Source: Rothia dentocariosa ATCC 17931 (GTDB lineage: Bacteria; Actinomycetota; Actinomycetes; Actinomycetales; Micrococcaceae). Taken from it: 64,000 bases of DNA. How positions within the stretch are numbered: position 1 is the stretch's first letter; each line of letters starts with the position of its first letter. A program made the translations under genes and the position numbers. A model generated the notes under the pieces. The model did no database searches, was not told where the DNA came from, and saw nothing but the letters and a program-made list of their open reading frames with translations. Shown here in pieces: positions 24,085-33,243 of this stretch. The stretch lies in contig NC_014643.1 in NCBI RefSeq assembly GCF_000164695.2, positions 310,001 to 374,000 on the forward strand, in the 5' to 3' direction.

Positions 24085-25203
24085 TTACTTCTCGCGCTTG
24101 TAGAACGGAAGCGAGACCACGTCGAAAGTTGCACGCTTACCGCGAATATCCACGTCCACCTCGGAACCGACCTCAGAGAATTCGCGCTTCACCAATGCCA
24201 TTGCTATCGGGTAACCCAGGGTCGGGGAAGGAATACCGGAGGTTACCTCACCGATTTGATTACCCTCGGCATCGACAAGGATTGAACCCGCACGCGCCGG
24301 GCGCTTTGCCTGAGCTTTCAGCCCAACCAGGATACGCTCTGACGGAGACTTCGCCAGCTCAGTCAGGGCGGTACGACCCACAAAATCGACGGTCTTCTTC
24401 TCCAAAGCGATCTCAACTAGGCGGCCTAAGCCGGACTCGAAGGGGGTAATATCCAGGCCCAGCTCATGACCGTAAAGCGGCATGCCAGCTTCCAAACGCA
24501 GCGAATCGCGTGCTGCCAAGCCTGCCGGGGTCAAGCCGAAGGACTCACCAGCGGCAGCGAGCGCATCCCACAGTTTCACAGCGTTGGCGTTCGGTACAAA
24601 GAGCTCGAAACCGTCCTCACCGGTGTAGCCGGTACGTGCCAGAAGTACATCTACCCCGGCAATGGTGACCGGAACGGAAGCGTAGTATTTGAGCTCACGT
24701 ACCGCATCCTCATCTGAGGCACCAGCCGCAAGCAGAATTTCTTCGGCACGCGGTCCCTGCACAGCAATTAGGGAGGTGTCGTCAGATTCGTTGACGAACT
24801 TCACATCAAAATTACCCAGACGCTCGCTCATGGCCGCAAAATCGTTATCAATATTGGCGGCATTGGGCACAACCAAGAATTCTTCGTCGCCCAAGCGGTA
24901 GGTGATAAGGTCGTCAATCACGCCGCCCTTGTCGTTGGCGAGAATCGAGTACTTGGCGCGACCGGGCTTGAGTACGGACATGTTGGAGACCAGAGCGTAG
25001 TCGAGGAATGCAGCGGCATCGGGCCCGGTGATGCGGAACTCACCCATGTGGGAGAGGTCAAAAATACCGGCGCGAGTGCGCACAGCCTGATGCTCGGCAA
25101 CATCATTGGCGTACTTGAGCGGCATATCCCAGCCGCCAAAGTCGGTGAATGCGGCGCCTAACTTTTCGTGAACGGGGTAGAGTGCGGTCTTCTTGGGTGA
25201 CAT
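24085..25203 (-). CDS. gcvT: Glycine cleavage system T protein (aminomethyltransferase)
   Basis: GcvT moves the aminomethyl carbon from lipoylated GcvH to tetrahydrofolate, giving methylene-THF and ammonia. The 372-residue length is normal. MSPKKTALYPVHEKLGAAFTDFGGWDMPLKY and LSHMGEFRITGPDA are typical N-terminal folate-binding parts. ARDSLRLEAGMPLYGHEL carries the conserved RLEAG substrate site. The ATG at 25201-25203 follows GGAGAAAC. It is downstream of gcvP; gcvH is not between them or elsewhere in the window. Confidence 0.95.
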   Translation of the reverse strand: MSPKKTALYPVHEKLGAAFTDFGGWDMPLKYANDVAEHQAVRTRAGIFDLSHMGEFRITGPDAAAFLDYALVSNMSVLKPGRAKYSILANDKGGVIDDLITYRLGDEEFLVVPNAANIDNDFAAMSERLGNFDVKFVNESDDTSLIAVQGPRAEEILLAAGASDEDAVRELKYYASVPVTIAGVDVLLARTGYTGEDGFELFVPNANAVKLWDALAAAGESFGLTPAGLAARDSLRLEAGMPLYGHELGLDITPFESGLGRLVEIALEKKTVDFVGRTALTELAKSPSERILVGLKAQAKRPARAGSILVDAEGNQIGEVTSGIPSPTLGYPIAMALVKREFSEVGSEVDVDIRGKRATFDVVSLPFYKREK

Positions 25204-25241
25204 GTTTCTCCTTAGTACATAGTCAGATACACTGCTTTGTG

Positions 25242-25268
25242 CCAGAACGGTTTATACCAGAACGATTA
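25242..25268 (-). repeat. Tandem CCAGAACG repeats at the likely gcvT promoter
   Basis: Two copies of CCAGAACG followed by A/G-TT lie 15 bp apart (25242-25252 and 25257-25267). On the minus strand an extended -10 sequence, TGGTATAAA (25251-25259), overlaps them. This suggests gcvT has its own promoter in the 194-bp gap after gcvP, possibly with tandem regulator half-sites. Confidence 0.4.
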
Positions 25269-25397
25269 TTCTTGTTTTTAAGAACATTCATTCTATTTTA
25301 TGTGTGTACGGTAAGCCTCCCGGGCGCCCCGCTCCCCCGCCTTCTAACAAACAGGCGAAAAACGCGGGACACACAGAAGTTCATCGAATCATCGAAG

Positions 25398-28250
25398 CTA
25401 CTCGGCGTGAGCTTCAAGATCGAATGCCTCCACCGGAGGGCATTCGCAGACGAAGTGACGGTCTCCACCCGCACCGTCAATACGGCCCACAGGCGTAAAG
25501 TACTTGTTGGCGCGAAGCGAAGGAACCGGGAAGGCAGCCTGGGTACGGCTGTACGGGCGATCCCACTCGTCGGCAGAAACAACATCCACCGTATGCGGAG
25601 CGTTGCGCAGCACGGAATCTTCCACTGCGACTTTGCCTTCGGCAACCTCAAGAATTTCGCCGTAGATAGTTTCCATCGCCTCAATAAAGCGATCGAGTTC
25701 TTCCTTCGACTCCGATTCGGTCGGCTCCATCATCAGAGTGCCCGGAACCGGGAACGCCAGAGTAGGCGCATGGAAACCGAAGTCCATCAGACGCTTACAC
25801 ACGTCTTCGGCGGTCACATGGGAGCGGTCGGTAAGCTCACGAATATCTAGGATGCACTCGTGACCCACCAGGTTTGCGTTGCCGGTGTAGAGCACAGGGA
25901 ACTTATCGTTGAGCTTTTTCGCCACATAGTTTGCGTTCAACACTGCGTACTCCGAGGACTTCTTCAAGCCCTCAGCACCGCTCATAGCAATGTACATCCA
26001 GCTGATGGGAAGCACACCGGCAGAGCCAAAGAACGCCTGCGCAATCGGAAGTGCCGCGCCGCTAGGCAACTTGCCTTCGGCATCCGCAGTCGCGGCATCA
26101 CCGGGAAGGTACTTCGCCAGATGCTCACGAGCAGCAAGAGGTCCAACACCGGGACCGCCACCGCCGTGTGGAATGGAGAAGGTCTTGTGCAGGTTCAGAT
26201 GGGAAATATCGCCGCCGAACTTACCCGGCTGTGCGAAGCCCATCTGCGCGTTCAGGTTTGCGCCGTCCACGTAGACCTGACCACCCGCGGCATGCACAAG
26301 CTCGCAAACCTCAGATACCTGAGGCTCAAACACGCCGTGCGTCGAGGGATAAGTAATCATGATGCCAGCGATCTTATCGCCGTACTTCTCGATCTTCGCC
26401 TTCAGATCATCAACATCAATCGAGCCGTCGGATGCGGTCGCCACACCCGCAACCTTGAGCCCAGCAAGCGCTGCGGACGCGGCATTCGTGCCGTGCGCCG
26501 AAAGCGGAATAAGCACGGTATCACGCTCGTGATCGCCGTTAGCCTCGTGGTAGGCACGAATAGCACGCAGACCACCGTACTCACCGGTCGCACCGGAGTT
26601 CGGCTGCAAAGACACGACATCGTATCCGGTGATAGCGACCAACCAGTCGGAAAGTTCCTTGATGAGCTTATGCCAGCCCTGAGCCTGATCGGCGGGCACC
26701 AACGGGTGAATATTCGCAAATTCGGGCCAGGAAATCGGTTCCATTTCCGCAGCCGCGTTGAGCTTCATAGTGCACGAACCCAGAGGAATCATCGTGCGAT
26801 CCAGAGCCAAATCCTTATCAGAGAGGTGGCGCAGGTAGCGCATCATCTCGGTCTCAGAACGGTACTTATGGAAAACGGGATGCTTCATGTACTCATCGGT
26901 ACGGAGCAGATCTGTGGGAATGCTGAACTTGGCATCTGCCTCGGAGGGAAGTTCTGCGCCAAATGCCTTTACCAGACGCTCAAGAACCCGGTCATCATGA
27001 GATTCACCAACCGAAATACCCACGCGGTTCTCGTTGATACGGCGGATGTTAATGCCAGCCTCAAGCGCCTTTGCAACGAGTTCATCTGCGCGAGCCGATG
27101 CATCAATCACCACGGTGTCAAAGAAATGCTCATAGGCAATACCGAATCCGGCGCTTTCCAGGGCTGTTGCTACACGAGCTGCGTTAGTATGCAGACGTTC
27201 GGCGATAGCACGCAGCCCCTCGGGACCGTGATACACAGCGTAAGCACCGGCAACAATCGCCAGCAAAGCCTGAGCGGTACAGATATTACTGGTAGCCTTC
27301 TCGCGACGAATGTGCTGTTCGCGGGTTTGCAGAGACAAACGGTACGAAGGCTTACCGGCGGAATCCTGCGACACACCGACCAGACGGCCCGGCATAGTGC
27401 GTTCCATGCCCTTATGCACGGCCATGTAGGCGGCATGCGGACCACCAAAGAAGAACGGCAGACCGAAACGCTGGGTATTGCCCACTGCAATATCGGCACC
27501 GAGTTCCCCAGGAGACTTCAGCAGGGTGAGCGCCAGAAGATCGGCATCCACGGTCACTAGGGCGTTACGTTCCTTGGCCGCCTTCACCAGTGGTTCAATG
27601 TCACGAATTTCTCCGTCGGATGCGGGGTACGCAAGCACCACACCGTACAGATCGCCCTCGGGCAGCCCCTCAGAGAAATCAGTAACTACAAACGGAATGT
27701 CAAGAAGTTCGGCACGACCGCGTACCACAGCAAGAACCTGCGGCAAGCATCGAGAATCAATCGCGAAGAAACCGTTCTTCACCTTACGGTTGGCGCGGTG
27801 CATCATCACAACCGCCTCCGCAACCGCGCTTGCCTCATCGAGTAGGGAAGCATTCGCAATATCCAGGCCGGTGAGTTCCATAACCACGTTCTGGAAATTC
27901 AGCAGAGCTTCCAGACGACCCTGCGAAATTTCAGCCTGGTAGGGGGTGTACGACGTGTAAAATCCGGGGTTTTCAAGAATGTTGCGGCGCAGAACGGCGG
28001 GGGTTACGGCATCGTAATAGCCTTCGCCAATCATCTGTGTATAAACTTTGTTCTCGGCGGCATACTCGGCGATCTTGGCGAGTGCATCCTGCTCTGTCAA
28101 CGGATCGGGAAGATCAAGCTCGCCGTGAAGGCGAATCTGAGGCGGGACAGCGTCGTCCATCAGAGCTCCCAGGGAATCGTATCCCAGGGCTTTGAGCATC
28201 TGCTCAGCGTCTGCGGAACGGGGGCCGAGATGACGGTCAATGAAAGACAT
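25398..28250 (-). CDS. gcvP: Glycine dehydrogenase (decarboxylating), P protein
   Basis: GcvP is the PLP enzyme that decarboxylates glycine and loads the aminomethyl group on lipoyl-GcvH. The 950-residue single-chain form has both halves fused: an N-terminal catalytically silent half and a C-terminal half with the PLP lysine in SHLNLHKTFSIPHGGGGPGVGP-type sequence (HLNLHKTFSIPHGGG visible). The N-terminus MSFIDRHLGPRSADAEQML is typical. Palindromes lie 25-65 bp upstream. It is the first gene of the gcvP-gcvT unit. Confidence 0.96.
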   Translation of the reverse strand: MSFIDRHLGPRSADAEQMLKALGYDSLGALMDDAVPPQIRLHGELDLPDPLTEQDALAKIAEYAAENKVYTQMIGEGYYDAVTPAVLRRNILENPGFYTSYTPYQAEISQGRLEALLNFQNVVMELTGLDIANASLLDEASAVAEAVVMMHRANRKVKNGFFAIDSRCLPQVLAVVRGRAELLDIPFVVTDFSEGLPEGDLYGVVLAYPASDGEIRDIEPLVKAAKERNALVTVDADLLALTLLKSPGELGADIAVGNTQRFGLPFFFGGPHAAYMAVHKGMERTMPGRLVGVSQDSAGKPSYRLSLQTREQHIRREKATSNICTAQALLAIVAGAYAVYHGPEGLRAIAERLHTNAARVATALESAGFGIAYEHFFDTVVIDASARADELVAKALEAGINIRRINENRVGISVGESHDDRVLERLVKAFGAELPSEADAKFSIPTDLLRTDEYMKHPVFHKYRSETEMMRYLRHLSDKDLALDRTMIPLGSCTMKLNAAAEMEPISWPEFANIHPLVPADQAQGWHKLIKELSDWLVAITGYDVVSLQPNSGATGEYGGLRAIRAYHEANGDHERDTVLIPLSAHGTNAASAALAGLKVAGVATASDGSIDVDDLKAKIEKYGDKIAGIMITYPSTHGVFEPQVSEVCELVHAAGGQVYVDGANLNAQMGFAQPGKFGGDISHLNLHKTFSIPHGGGGPGVGPLAAREHLAKYLPGDAATADAEGKLPSGAALPIAQAFFGSAGVLPISWMYIAMSGAEGLKKSSEYAVLNANYVAKKLNDKFPVLYTGNANLVGHECILDIRELTDRSHVTAEDVCKRLMDFGFHAPTLAFPVPGTLMMEPTESESKEELDRFIEAMETIYGEILEVAEGKVAVEDSVLRNAPHTVDVVSADEWDRPYSRTQAAFPVPSLRANKYFTPVGRIDGAGGDRHFVCECPPVEAFDLEAHAE

Positions 28251-28274
28251 AATATCTATCTCCTAATCGGCGCA

Positions 28275-28314
28275 AACCGTTAGCGGTTCACAACAGTGCT
28301 GTTGTGTATATACA
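28275..28314 (-). promoter_or_regulatory. Cluster of palindromes upstream of gcvP
   Basis: Three dyads are packed into 40 bp: AACCG-TTAG-CGGTT (28275-28288), a perfect 18-bp CACAACAG-TG-CTGTTGTG (28289-28306) and the perfect 10-bp TGTATATACA (28305-28314). They lie 25-65 bp before the gcvP start and are good operator candidates. I saw no glycine riboswitch consensus in this leader. Confidence 0.5.
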
Positions 28315-28455
28315 GTACTAATTTTCCCATATTGTGGGCTCAAACTTCTAGCTACATATGCCCTGTGACACGCATGTTATAAGGGTTTATCGGCATACAT
28401 GCGATCACCTGTTACGGCACGGCGAATGATTTCTTACCGCCACATACCAGGAGCG

Positions 28456-28612
28456 TCATCCCCCTCTGGCGGCAGCCGTCACAGGCAAGAGCATCTGCCC
28501 ATTAAAGTAGCTGTTTACGGCGGCGTCATAGGCTGCACCCATCACCGGCGGCAGCCAAAACCGGCATCGCAATCAATAAATTAGAGGTATCTACATTCAG
28601 AGCCATCTGTTC
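28456..28612 (-). pseudogene. Relic of a second narK-type nitrate transporter
   Basis: Translated on the minus strand, 28606 downwards gives MALNVDTSNLLIAMPV, which aligns with the NarK N-terminal segment MHLNPGTTSLLVAMPI. After a frame change near 28560 the sequence reads FWLPPVMGAAYDAAVNSYF and ends at a TGA at 28456-28458; this aligns with the C-terminal PPLVMGATYDAAHRNYF of the intact narK next door. The middle of the gene, about 330 codons, is absent. This is therefore a paralogue reduced to its two ends by an internal deletion. It lies between the narK terminator and gcvP. The alignment was read by eye. Confidence 0.7.
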
Positions 28613-28664
28613 CAAAATTATGACCGCCACCCCATAATTTGGTTTTAGGGTACGAAACTCACGT

Positions 28665-28707
28665 AAAAAGCTCTGGCCGCTCCCCCAGAGTAGGGAACGG
28701 CCAGAGC
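28665..28707 (-). terminator. Terminator of the nar operon after narK
   Basis: Perfect 10-bp arms GCTCTGGCCG (28670-28679) and CGGCCAGAGC (28698-28707) form a hairpin with further inner pairing. On the minus strand it is followed by TTTTTACG. It begins 36 bp beyond the narK stop codon and ends the nar transcript. Confidence 0.85.
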
Positions 28708-28742
28708 CCTGGAAACAAGCAATTGAGTGAAAAACTCAGCTA

Positions 28743-29987
28743 CTACTTCGCTGCGGCATCAGCCCTATGATGTTCCGGCTTACCGCCATGCTTGACCAAG
28801 AATGCCGAGGCAAAAGCCACAGCTGCAGTTACAGCCAACAGAGTTAGACCGATGAAGTAGTTACGATGTGCAGCATCGTAGGTTGCACCCATCACCAGCG
28901 GCGGGAAGAAGCCGCCAAGAGCACCAGCAGCAGCGATCACGCCGGAGACCGCACCCACGTTCTTCGGGTCAGCCGCGCGGCCAACCCAACCAAAGACCGA
29001 TCCGGAACCCAAGCCCAGCAGAGCTGCCATCGTCAAGAAGATAGGACCGTAGACGTGCTCAGCATCCGGCTGGAATGCGGTAACCAGAGCCAAAACCGAT
29101 ACGCCGCCCAGAGCAATGAAGGTAATGATCTTCGGACCAAACTTATCTGCCAAAATACCGCCGAAGGGACGAGCGACCACGGCAGCCGCCGCGAAGCCTG
29201 CGGCACGAGCACCAGCATCTTCAGGGTTGAAACTGTAGATATTGTTCAGGTAGGTGGGCAGATAGTTCGAGAACGCCACGAAGCCACCGAATACTACCGA
29301 GTACAGGAAGCACAGCTGCCAGGTTGACTTCACCTTGAACGCCCGAATGATCTTCGGCATCAGCGGGGTAACCTCGCGGTTAGCGGTAGCCGGTGAATCA
29401 CGCAGGAACAAGAACGAGATGACGGCGGTTACCGCGCACAGAGCCGCAATGATGTAGTGGGTATTCATGTAACCCACGAGGTTCATCAGGCGCGGAGTAA
29501 AGAACGCCGACAGAGCGGTACCGACCATACCAGCACCGAAAACACCGGTTGCAAAGCCCTTACGAGCGGGCGGGTACCAAGCGGAGCTGAACGGAATACC
29601 CACCGCGAACACGGTACCGGCGATACCCAGCAGGAACGAGAAGACCAGCATCAGAGGGAACGACTTCATCGAACCAGCAACACCGACCAGGAGCACCAGC
29701 GGAGCGCTGACGGCAAGTACCAGACTCATCATGATGCGCCCACCGTACTTATCGGTTAGACCACCAATCGGAATACGCCCAATCGCACCAATAAAGATAG
29801 GCATAGCAACCAGCAAACTCGTGGTGCCCGGGTTCAAATGCATCTGATCCGGCTTGGCATAATACTTCGCAAGCGGACCGACAATCGTCCACGCCCAGAA
29901 CCCAACGGTCGAGGCGAAGGTAACCAGCAGCAGGTTAAAAAGCTGCCCCTTTTTTAGGTCGTAACTCTCAGCAGTGGGAGCACTCAT
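28743..29987 (-). CDS. narK: Nitrate/nitrite transporter (MFS)
   Basis: This 414-residue major facilitator protein has about 12 membrane segments. The signature GGLTDKYGGRIMMS after segment 2 and the nitrate-porter type glycine-rich segments (FGAGMVGTALSAFFTP, GALGGFFPPLVMGA) place it in the NarK/NasA group, importing nitrate and/or exporting nitrite. It is the last gene of narGHJIK, starting 35 bp after narI, which fits supply of substrate to the cytoplasmic active site of NarG. A decayed paralogue lies immediately downstream. Confidence 0.93.
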   Translation of the reverse strand: MSAPTAESYDLKKGQLFNLLLVTFASTVGFWAWTIVGPLAKYYAKPDQMHLNPGTTSLLVAMPIFIGAIGRIPIGGLTDKYGGRIMMSLVLAVSAPLVLLVGVAGSMKSFPLMLVFSFLLGIAGTVFAVGIPFSSAWYPPARKGFATGVFGAGMVGTALSAFFTPRLMNLVGYMNTHYIIAALCAVTAVISFLFLRDSPATANREVTPLMPKIIRAFKVKSTWQLCFLYSVVFGGFVAFSNYLPTYLNNIYSFNPEDAGARAAGFAAAAVVARPFGGILADKFGPKIITFIALGGVSVLALVTAFQPDAEHVYGPIFLTMAALLGLGSGSVFGWVGRAADPKNVGAVSGVIAAAGALGGFFPPLVMGATYDAAHRNYFIGLTLLAVTAAVAFASAFLVKHGGKPEHHRADAAAK

Positions 29988-30022
29988 GATTCCTCTTTGT
30001 GTTATGTGTTGTGTGTATATTG

Positions 30023-30856
30023 TTAGCGATTGACGCGCTCACGTGGGAGCGCCTCTTGCGGGTTGTCCCAACCACGACGTGCGCCCACGCGCTCATTGCC
30101 ACGAGAACGGTAGATGGTGTAGGGACGGAACAGGTAGTGCAGCGGCACAGTCAGTGCATGCACCAAACGAGTGAAAGGCCAGATAATGAACAGCACCATA
30201 GCCACAATGATGTGAATCTTGAAGGCGACAGGCACATTCACCATCAACGCTACCTCCGGGTGGAAGTAGAAGATAGAACGGAACCACACCGCAATGGAGG
30301 TGCGGTAGTTGAACTCCACCTCATGCCCATTAACCGGGGGCAGACCGCCAGAGGGGTCAAAAGCGGAAATTAAAGTTGCGGCGGTACCCGCCAGAATGAC
30401 GGCGACCAGCACAAAGTACATAAACTTATCGTTCATTGTCGTTGCAGAGAAAACCTGTGCGTTACGACGACGACGCCACAAAAGCAGGAACAAACCAAGA
30501 ATAGTTGCTGCAGCGGCCGCGGAACCGCCCACCAAAGCGACAATGTGATAAGTATGGTCGTCCACCACGAGGTCTGTGAGCATCTTAGGCACCACTAGAC
30601 CGCCCACGTGTCCCATAAACACGGCGGCTAGACCATAGTGGAACAGAGGCGATCCCAGACGCAGCATCTTGGATTCATAAATCTGTGATGATCGAGTGGT
30701 CCAACTAAACTGATCGGTACGGTAACGCCAAATGGTGCCGCCGATCAGAACAAGAATAGTGACATAGGGAAGCACGCCCCACAGGAGGGTGTCTACAATC
30801 CCCGGCTCGCCGACAGGCACCGCATGTGCTGCGTGCTCGGATGCGAGTGCGTACAC
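30023..30856 (-). CDS. narI: Respiratory nitrate reductase gamma subunit, cytochrome b
   Basis: NarI is the membrane anchor that oxidises quinol and passes electrons through two b hemes to NarH. The 277-residue protein has five hydrophobic segments, with histidines in FHYGLAAVFMGHVGG and in the later FKIHIIVAMVLF and RLVHALTVPLHYLFRPY segments, matching the heme-ligand positions. The start is GTG at 30854-30856 behind AGGAGTACATC. It is slightly longer than E. coli NarI at both ends. It follows narJ by 23 bp. Confidence 0.94.
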   Translation of the reverse strand: MYALASEHAAHAVPVGEPGIVDTLLWGVLPYVTILVLIGGTIWRYRTDQFSWTTRSSQIYESKMLRLGSPLFHYGLAAVFMGHVGGLVVPKMLTDLVVDDHTYHIVALVGGSAAAAATILGLFLLLWRRRRNAQVFSATTMNDKFMYFVLVAVILAGTAATLISAFDPSGGLPPVNGHEVEFNYRTSIAVWFRSIFYFHPEVALMVNVPVAFKIHIIVAMVLFIIWPFTRLVHALTVPLHYLFRPYTIYRSRGNERVGARRGWDNPQEALPRERVNR

Positions 30857-30879
30857 GATGTACTCCTAATTTGAGGGGT

Positions 30880-31626
30880 CTAAATGTTATTAGGGTTAAC
30901 TTGGGTCAGCCGCGGATCGGCATACCCGCTCAGACCAACGGTCTCAACGGGCGGACCATAACCCGCCATCTGCTGCACCTGTTCCTGAGTCTCGGGAGAG
31001 ACACCGGGGAGGGTATTGCAGATACTCTGTAATAACCCGTAGTGTGGGAGGTCTCCGTCCCGAAGCGCTAAACGAAGCAGCTCCAATGAGGGACGGTATG
31101 CTTGAAGCGCTGCGCGACCCTGGCGACGATCCACCAGCGCCGCAAACTCCAAGACGAGAGGTAAATAGTCGGGAAGTTCCCCGTTAAGGCGGGTGAGCAT
31201 CCCCGAATCGCGATACATTTTCTTAAATCGAAGAAGGGTTTCGCCGCGACGGCGAGTATCGCCATCCGTCCAGTAAGAAAGGTGCAGAGCGTGCCTGCGG
31301 GAGAGGTCGTATTCCTGCACGTAGTCGCTCTGAACTTCTTCAAGCTCGCGAGCCGTAAGCCAATCCGCAACGGTTTGCACGGCCTGCACGAAATCGGGAT
31401 TCTCAGTTGCCTGCGCCAACCGCGTAAACTCCGGCAGAAGATCAAGAGTTTCTTCCGTCGGATAGCTCAACAGCATGCCGCTGACCTGGTAAATCACCGA
31501 GTCTCGGTCTTCACCTGCACCATAGTCACGATCAAACGGATCAATGTTATCGTGCGCGGCTTGCGCCGATTCCGGGGTATTCCCGGAATCGGCTTTGCCC
31601 ATAAGCTTGGAAAAGAATCCAGCCAC
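30880..31626 (-). CDS. narJ: Nitrate reductase assembly chaperone
   Basis: NarJ is a cytoplasmic TorD-family chaperone that holds apo-NarGH during cofactor insertion and is not part of the final enzyme. The 248-residue protein has the family segment DLSRRHALHLSYWTDGDTRRRGE and an all-helical composition. It starts with GTG at 31624-31626, three bases after the narH stop, so it is translationally coupled. An N-terminal extension of about 35 polar residues precedes the conserved part. Confidence 0.93.
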   Translation of the reverse strand: MAGFFSKLMGKADSGNTPESAQAAHDNIDPFDRDYGAGEDRDSVIYQVSGMLLSYPTEETLDLLPEFTRLAQATENPDFVQAVQTVADWLTARELEEVQSDYVQEYDLSRRHALHLSYWTDGDTRRRGETLLRFKKMYRDSGMLTRLNGELPDYLPLVLEFAALVDRRQGRAALQAYRPSLELLRLALRDGDLPHYGLLQSICNTLPGVSPETQEQVQQMAGYGPPVETVGLSGYADPRLTQVNPNNI

Positions 31627-31629
31627 TAC

Positions 31630-33243
31630 TTACTTCTTTCCGGTGGTATTCGGGAACAGACCATCCGGGCGCGAGTTTCCATCCCAGCTAAAGAGGCTAA
31701 CCTTGTTAGAGCTCTCATATACGCCGGTCGAGACGGGGGTCGGGCGACCTTCCATGTCGTTGAATGCGTCACCATACATGCCGGGACCACCATCAACGCT
31801 CAGCGAGCATCCCATCTCTTCGAGGTTGTGCGCATCTTCCATATGAGCCGGAGGAATCACATAACGCTCGTTGTACTTAGCAATCGCCATCAGACGGTAC
31901 ATTTCGTACATCTGCGCACCGGTCATACCCACCGAGTTTGCAATCTCTTCATTGCCTTCGCCGCCCAAATTAATGTCACGCATGTAGGCGCGCATTGCGG
32001 CTAGGCGCTTGAGCACGAAGGTCACGACCTCGGTATCGCCAGCGGTAAACAGCTCAGCAAGGTATTCAACGGGGATGCGCAGCGCCTCGATCGCGCCGAA
32101 CAGGTTCTGGCTGTTCTCAGCATCGTGTCCCTGGTCCTTGAGCAGATCCACAATCGGCGACAGCGGCGGAACGTACCAGACCATCGGCATGGTGCGGTAT
32201 TCGGGGTGCAGCGGAAGCGCAACCTTCCATTCCTTCGCCAGCTTGTACACGGGCGACTTCTGGGCTGCGGTAATCCATGCCTCGGGAATATCGTTCTCAC
32301 GTGCCAGACGAATAATCTCGGGGTCCGAAGGATCGAGCATGAGCGAAAGCTGCGACTCGTACAGGTCTTTCTCATCGGCAACGGATGCTGCCTCAGTCAC
32401 GCGGTCTGCATCGTAGAGGAAGATACCGATGTAGCGCATACGACCCACGCAGGTCTCGGCACATACGGTCGGAATACCGGCCTCAATACGGGGGTAGCAG
32501 AACGTACATTTCTCTGCCTTACCCGTCTTGTGGTTGAAGTACACCTTCTTGTAGGGGCAACCGGTGATGCACTGACGCCAACCGCGGCAGCGATCCTGAT
32601 CGACCAGCACGATGCCGTCCTCGGCTCGCTTGTAGATAGCGCCGGAGGGGCATGCCGCCATACAGGACGGATTCAGGCAGTGCTCACAAATACGCGGCAG
32701 GTAGAACATGAAGGTCTGCTCGAACTCGAATTTAATCTTGTCCTCAGCCTTCTTGCGTACCTTCTCCACAAGCGGGTCAAGATGACCGTGCTCGGGTGCG
32801 CCGCCCAGGTTATCATCCCAGTTCAGACCCCATTGAATCTTGGTATCCTGACCGGTAATCATCGATACCGGCTTAGCCGCAGGGAAGTCATCGCCTAGAG
32901 GTGCGGTGGTGAGATTCTGGTAGTCGTAAGTCCAGGGCTCATAGTAGTCGCTGAGTTCGGGTTGAATCGGCGAGGCGAAAATGGAGAAGAGCTTCTGGAA
33001 GCGGTTACCGCTCTTGAGCTCCAGACGACCGCGCTTGTTCAGCACCCAGCCGCCCTTCCACTTTTCTTGGTCCTCGTAGCGGCGCGGGTAGCCCTGACCG
33101 GGGCGGGTCTCAACGTTGTTGAACCACACATACTCGGTACCGGAACGGTTTGTCCATGCCTGTTTACAGGTCACGGAGCAGGTGTGGCAGCCAATGCACT
33201 TATCAAGCGCCATCACCATTGCAACTTGTGCCATAACACGCAT
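31630..33243 (-). CDS. narH: Respiratory nitrate reductase beta subunit, iron-sulfur protein
   Basis: NarH carries three 4Fe-4S clusters and one 3Fe-4S cluster between NarI and NarG. The 537-residue protein has four cysteine groups: CIGCHTCSVTCK near the N-terminus, CEHCLNPSCMAACP, CRGWRQCITGCP and CTFCYPR with CAETCVGR. In the third group a tryptophan replaces a cysteine, which is the hallmark of the 3Fe-4S cluster. The ATG at 33241-33243 overlaps the narG stop by one base; a second ATG three codons on (MAQVAMV) is an equally good start. Confidence 0.95.
   Translation of the reverse strand: MRVMAQVAMVMALDKCIGCHTCSVTCKQAWTNRSGTEYVWFNNVETRPGQGYPRRYEDQEKWKGGWVLNKRGRLELKSGNRFQKLFSIFASPIQPELSDYYEPWTYDYQNLTTAPLGDDFPAAKPVSMITGQDTKIQWGLNWDDNLGGAPEHGHLDPLVEKVRKKAEDKIKFEFEQTFMFYLPRICEHCLNPSCMAACPSGAIYKRAEDGIVLVDQDRCRGWRQCITGCPYKKVYFNHKTGKAEKCTFCYPRIEAGIPTVCAETCVGRMRYIGIFLYDADRVTEAASVADEKDLYESQLSLMLDPSDPEIIRLARENDIPEAWITAAQKSPVYKLAKEWKVALPLHPEYRTMPMVWYVPPLSPIVDLLKDQGHDAENSQNLFGAIEALRIPVEYLAELFTAGDTEVVTFVLKRLAAMRAYMRDINLGGEGNEEIANSVGMTGAQMYEMYRLMAIAKYNERYVIPPAHMEDAHNLEEMGCSLSVDGGPGMYGDAFNDMEGRPTPVSTGVYESSNKVSLFSWDGNSRPDGLFPNTTGKK

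Noticed and set aside
28251-28440. Glycine riboswitch upstream of gcvP
   Set aside because: The leader lacks the conserved glycine-aptamer cores and tandem arrangement; only protein-operator-like palindromes are present.
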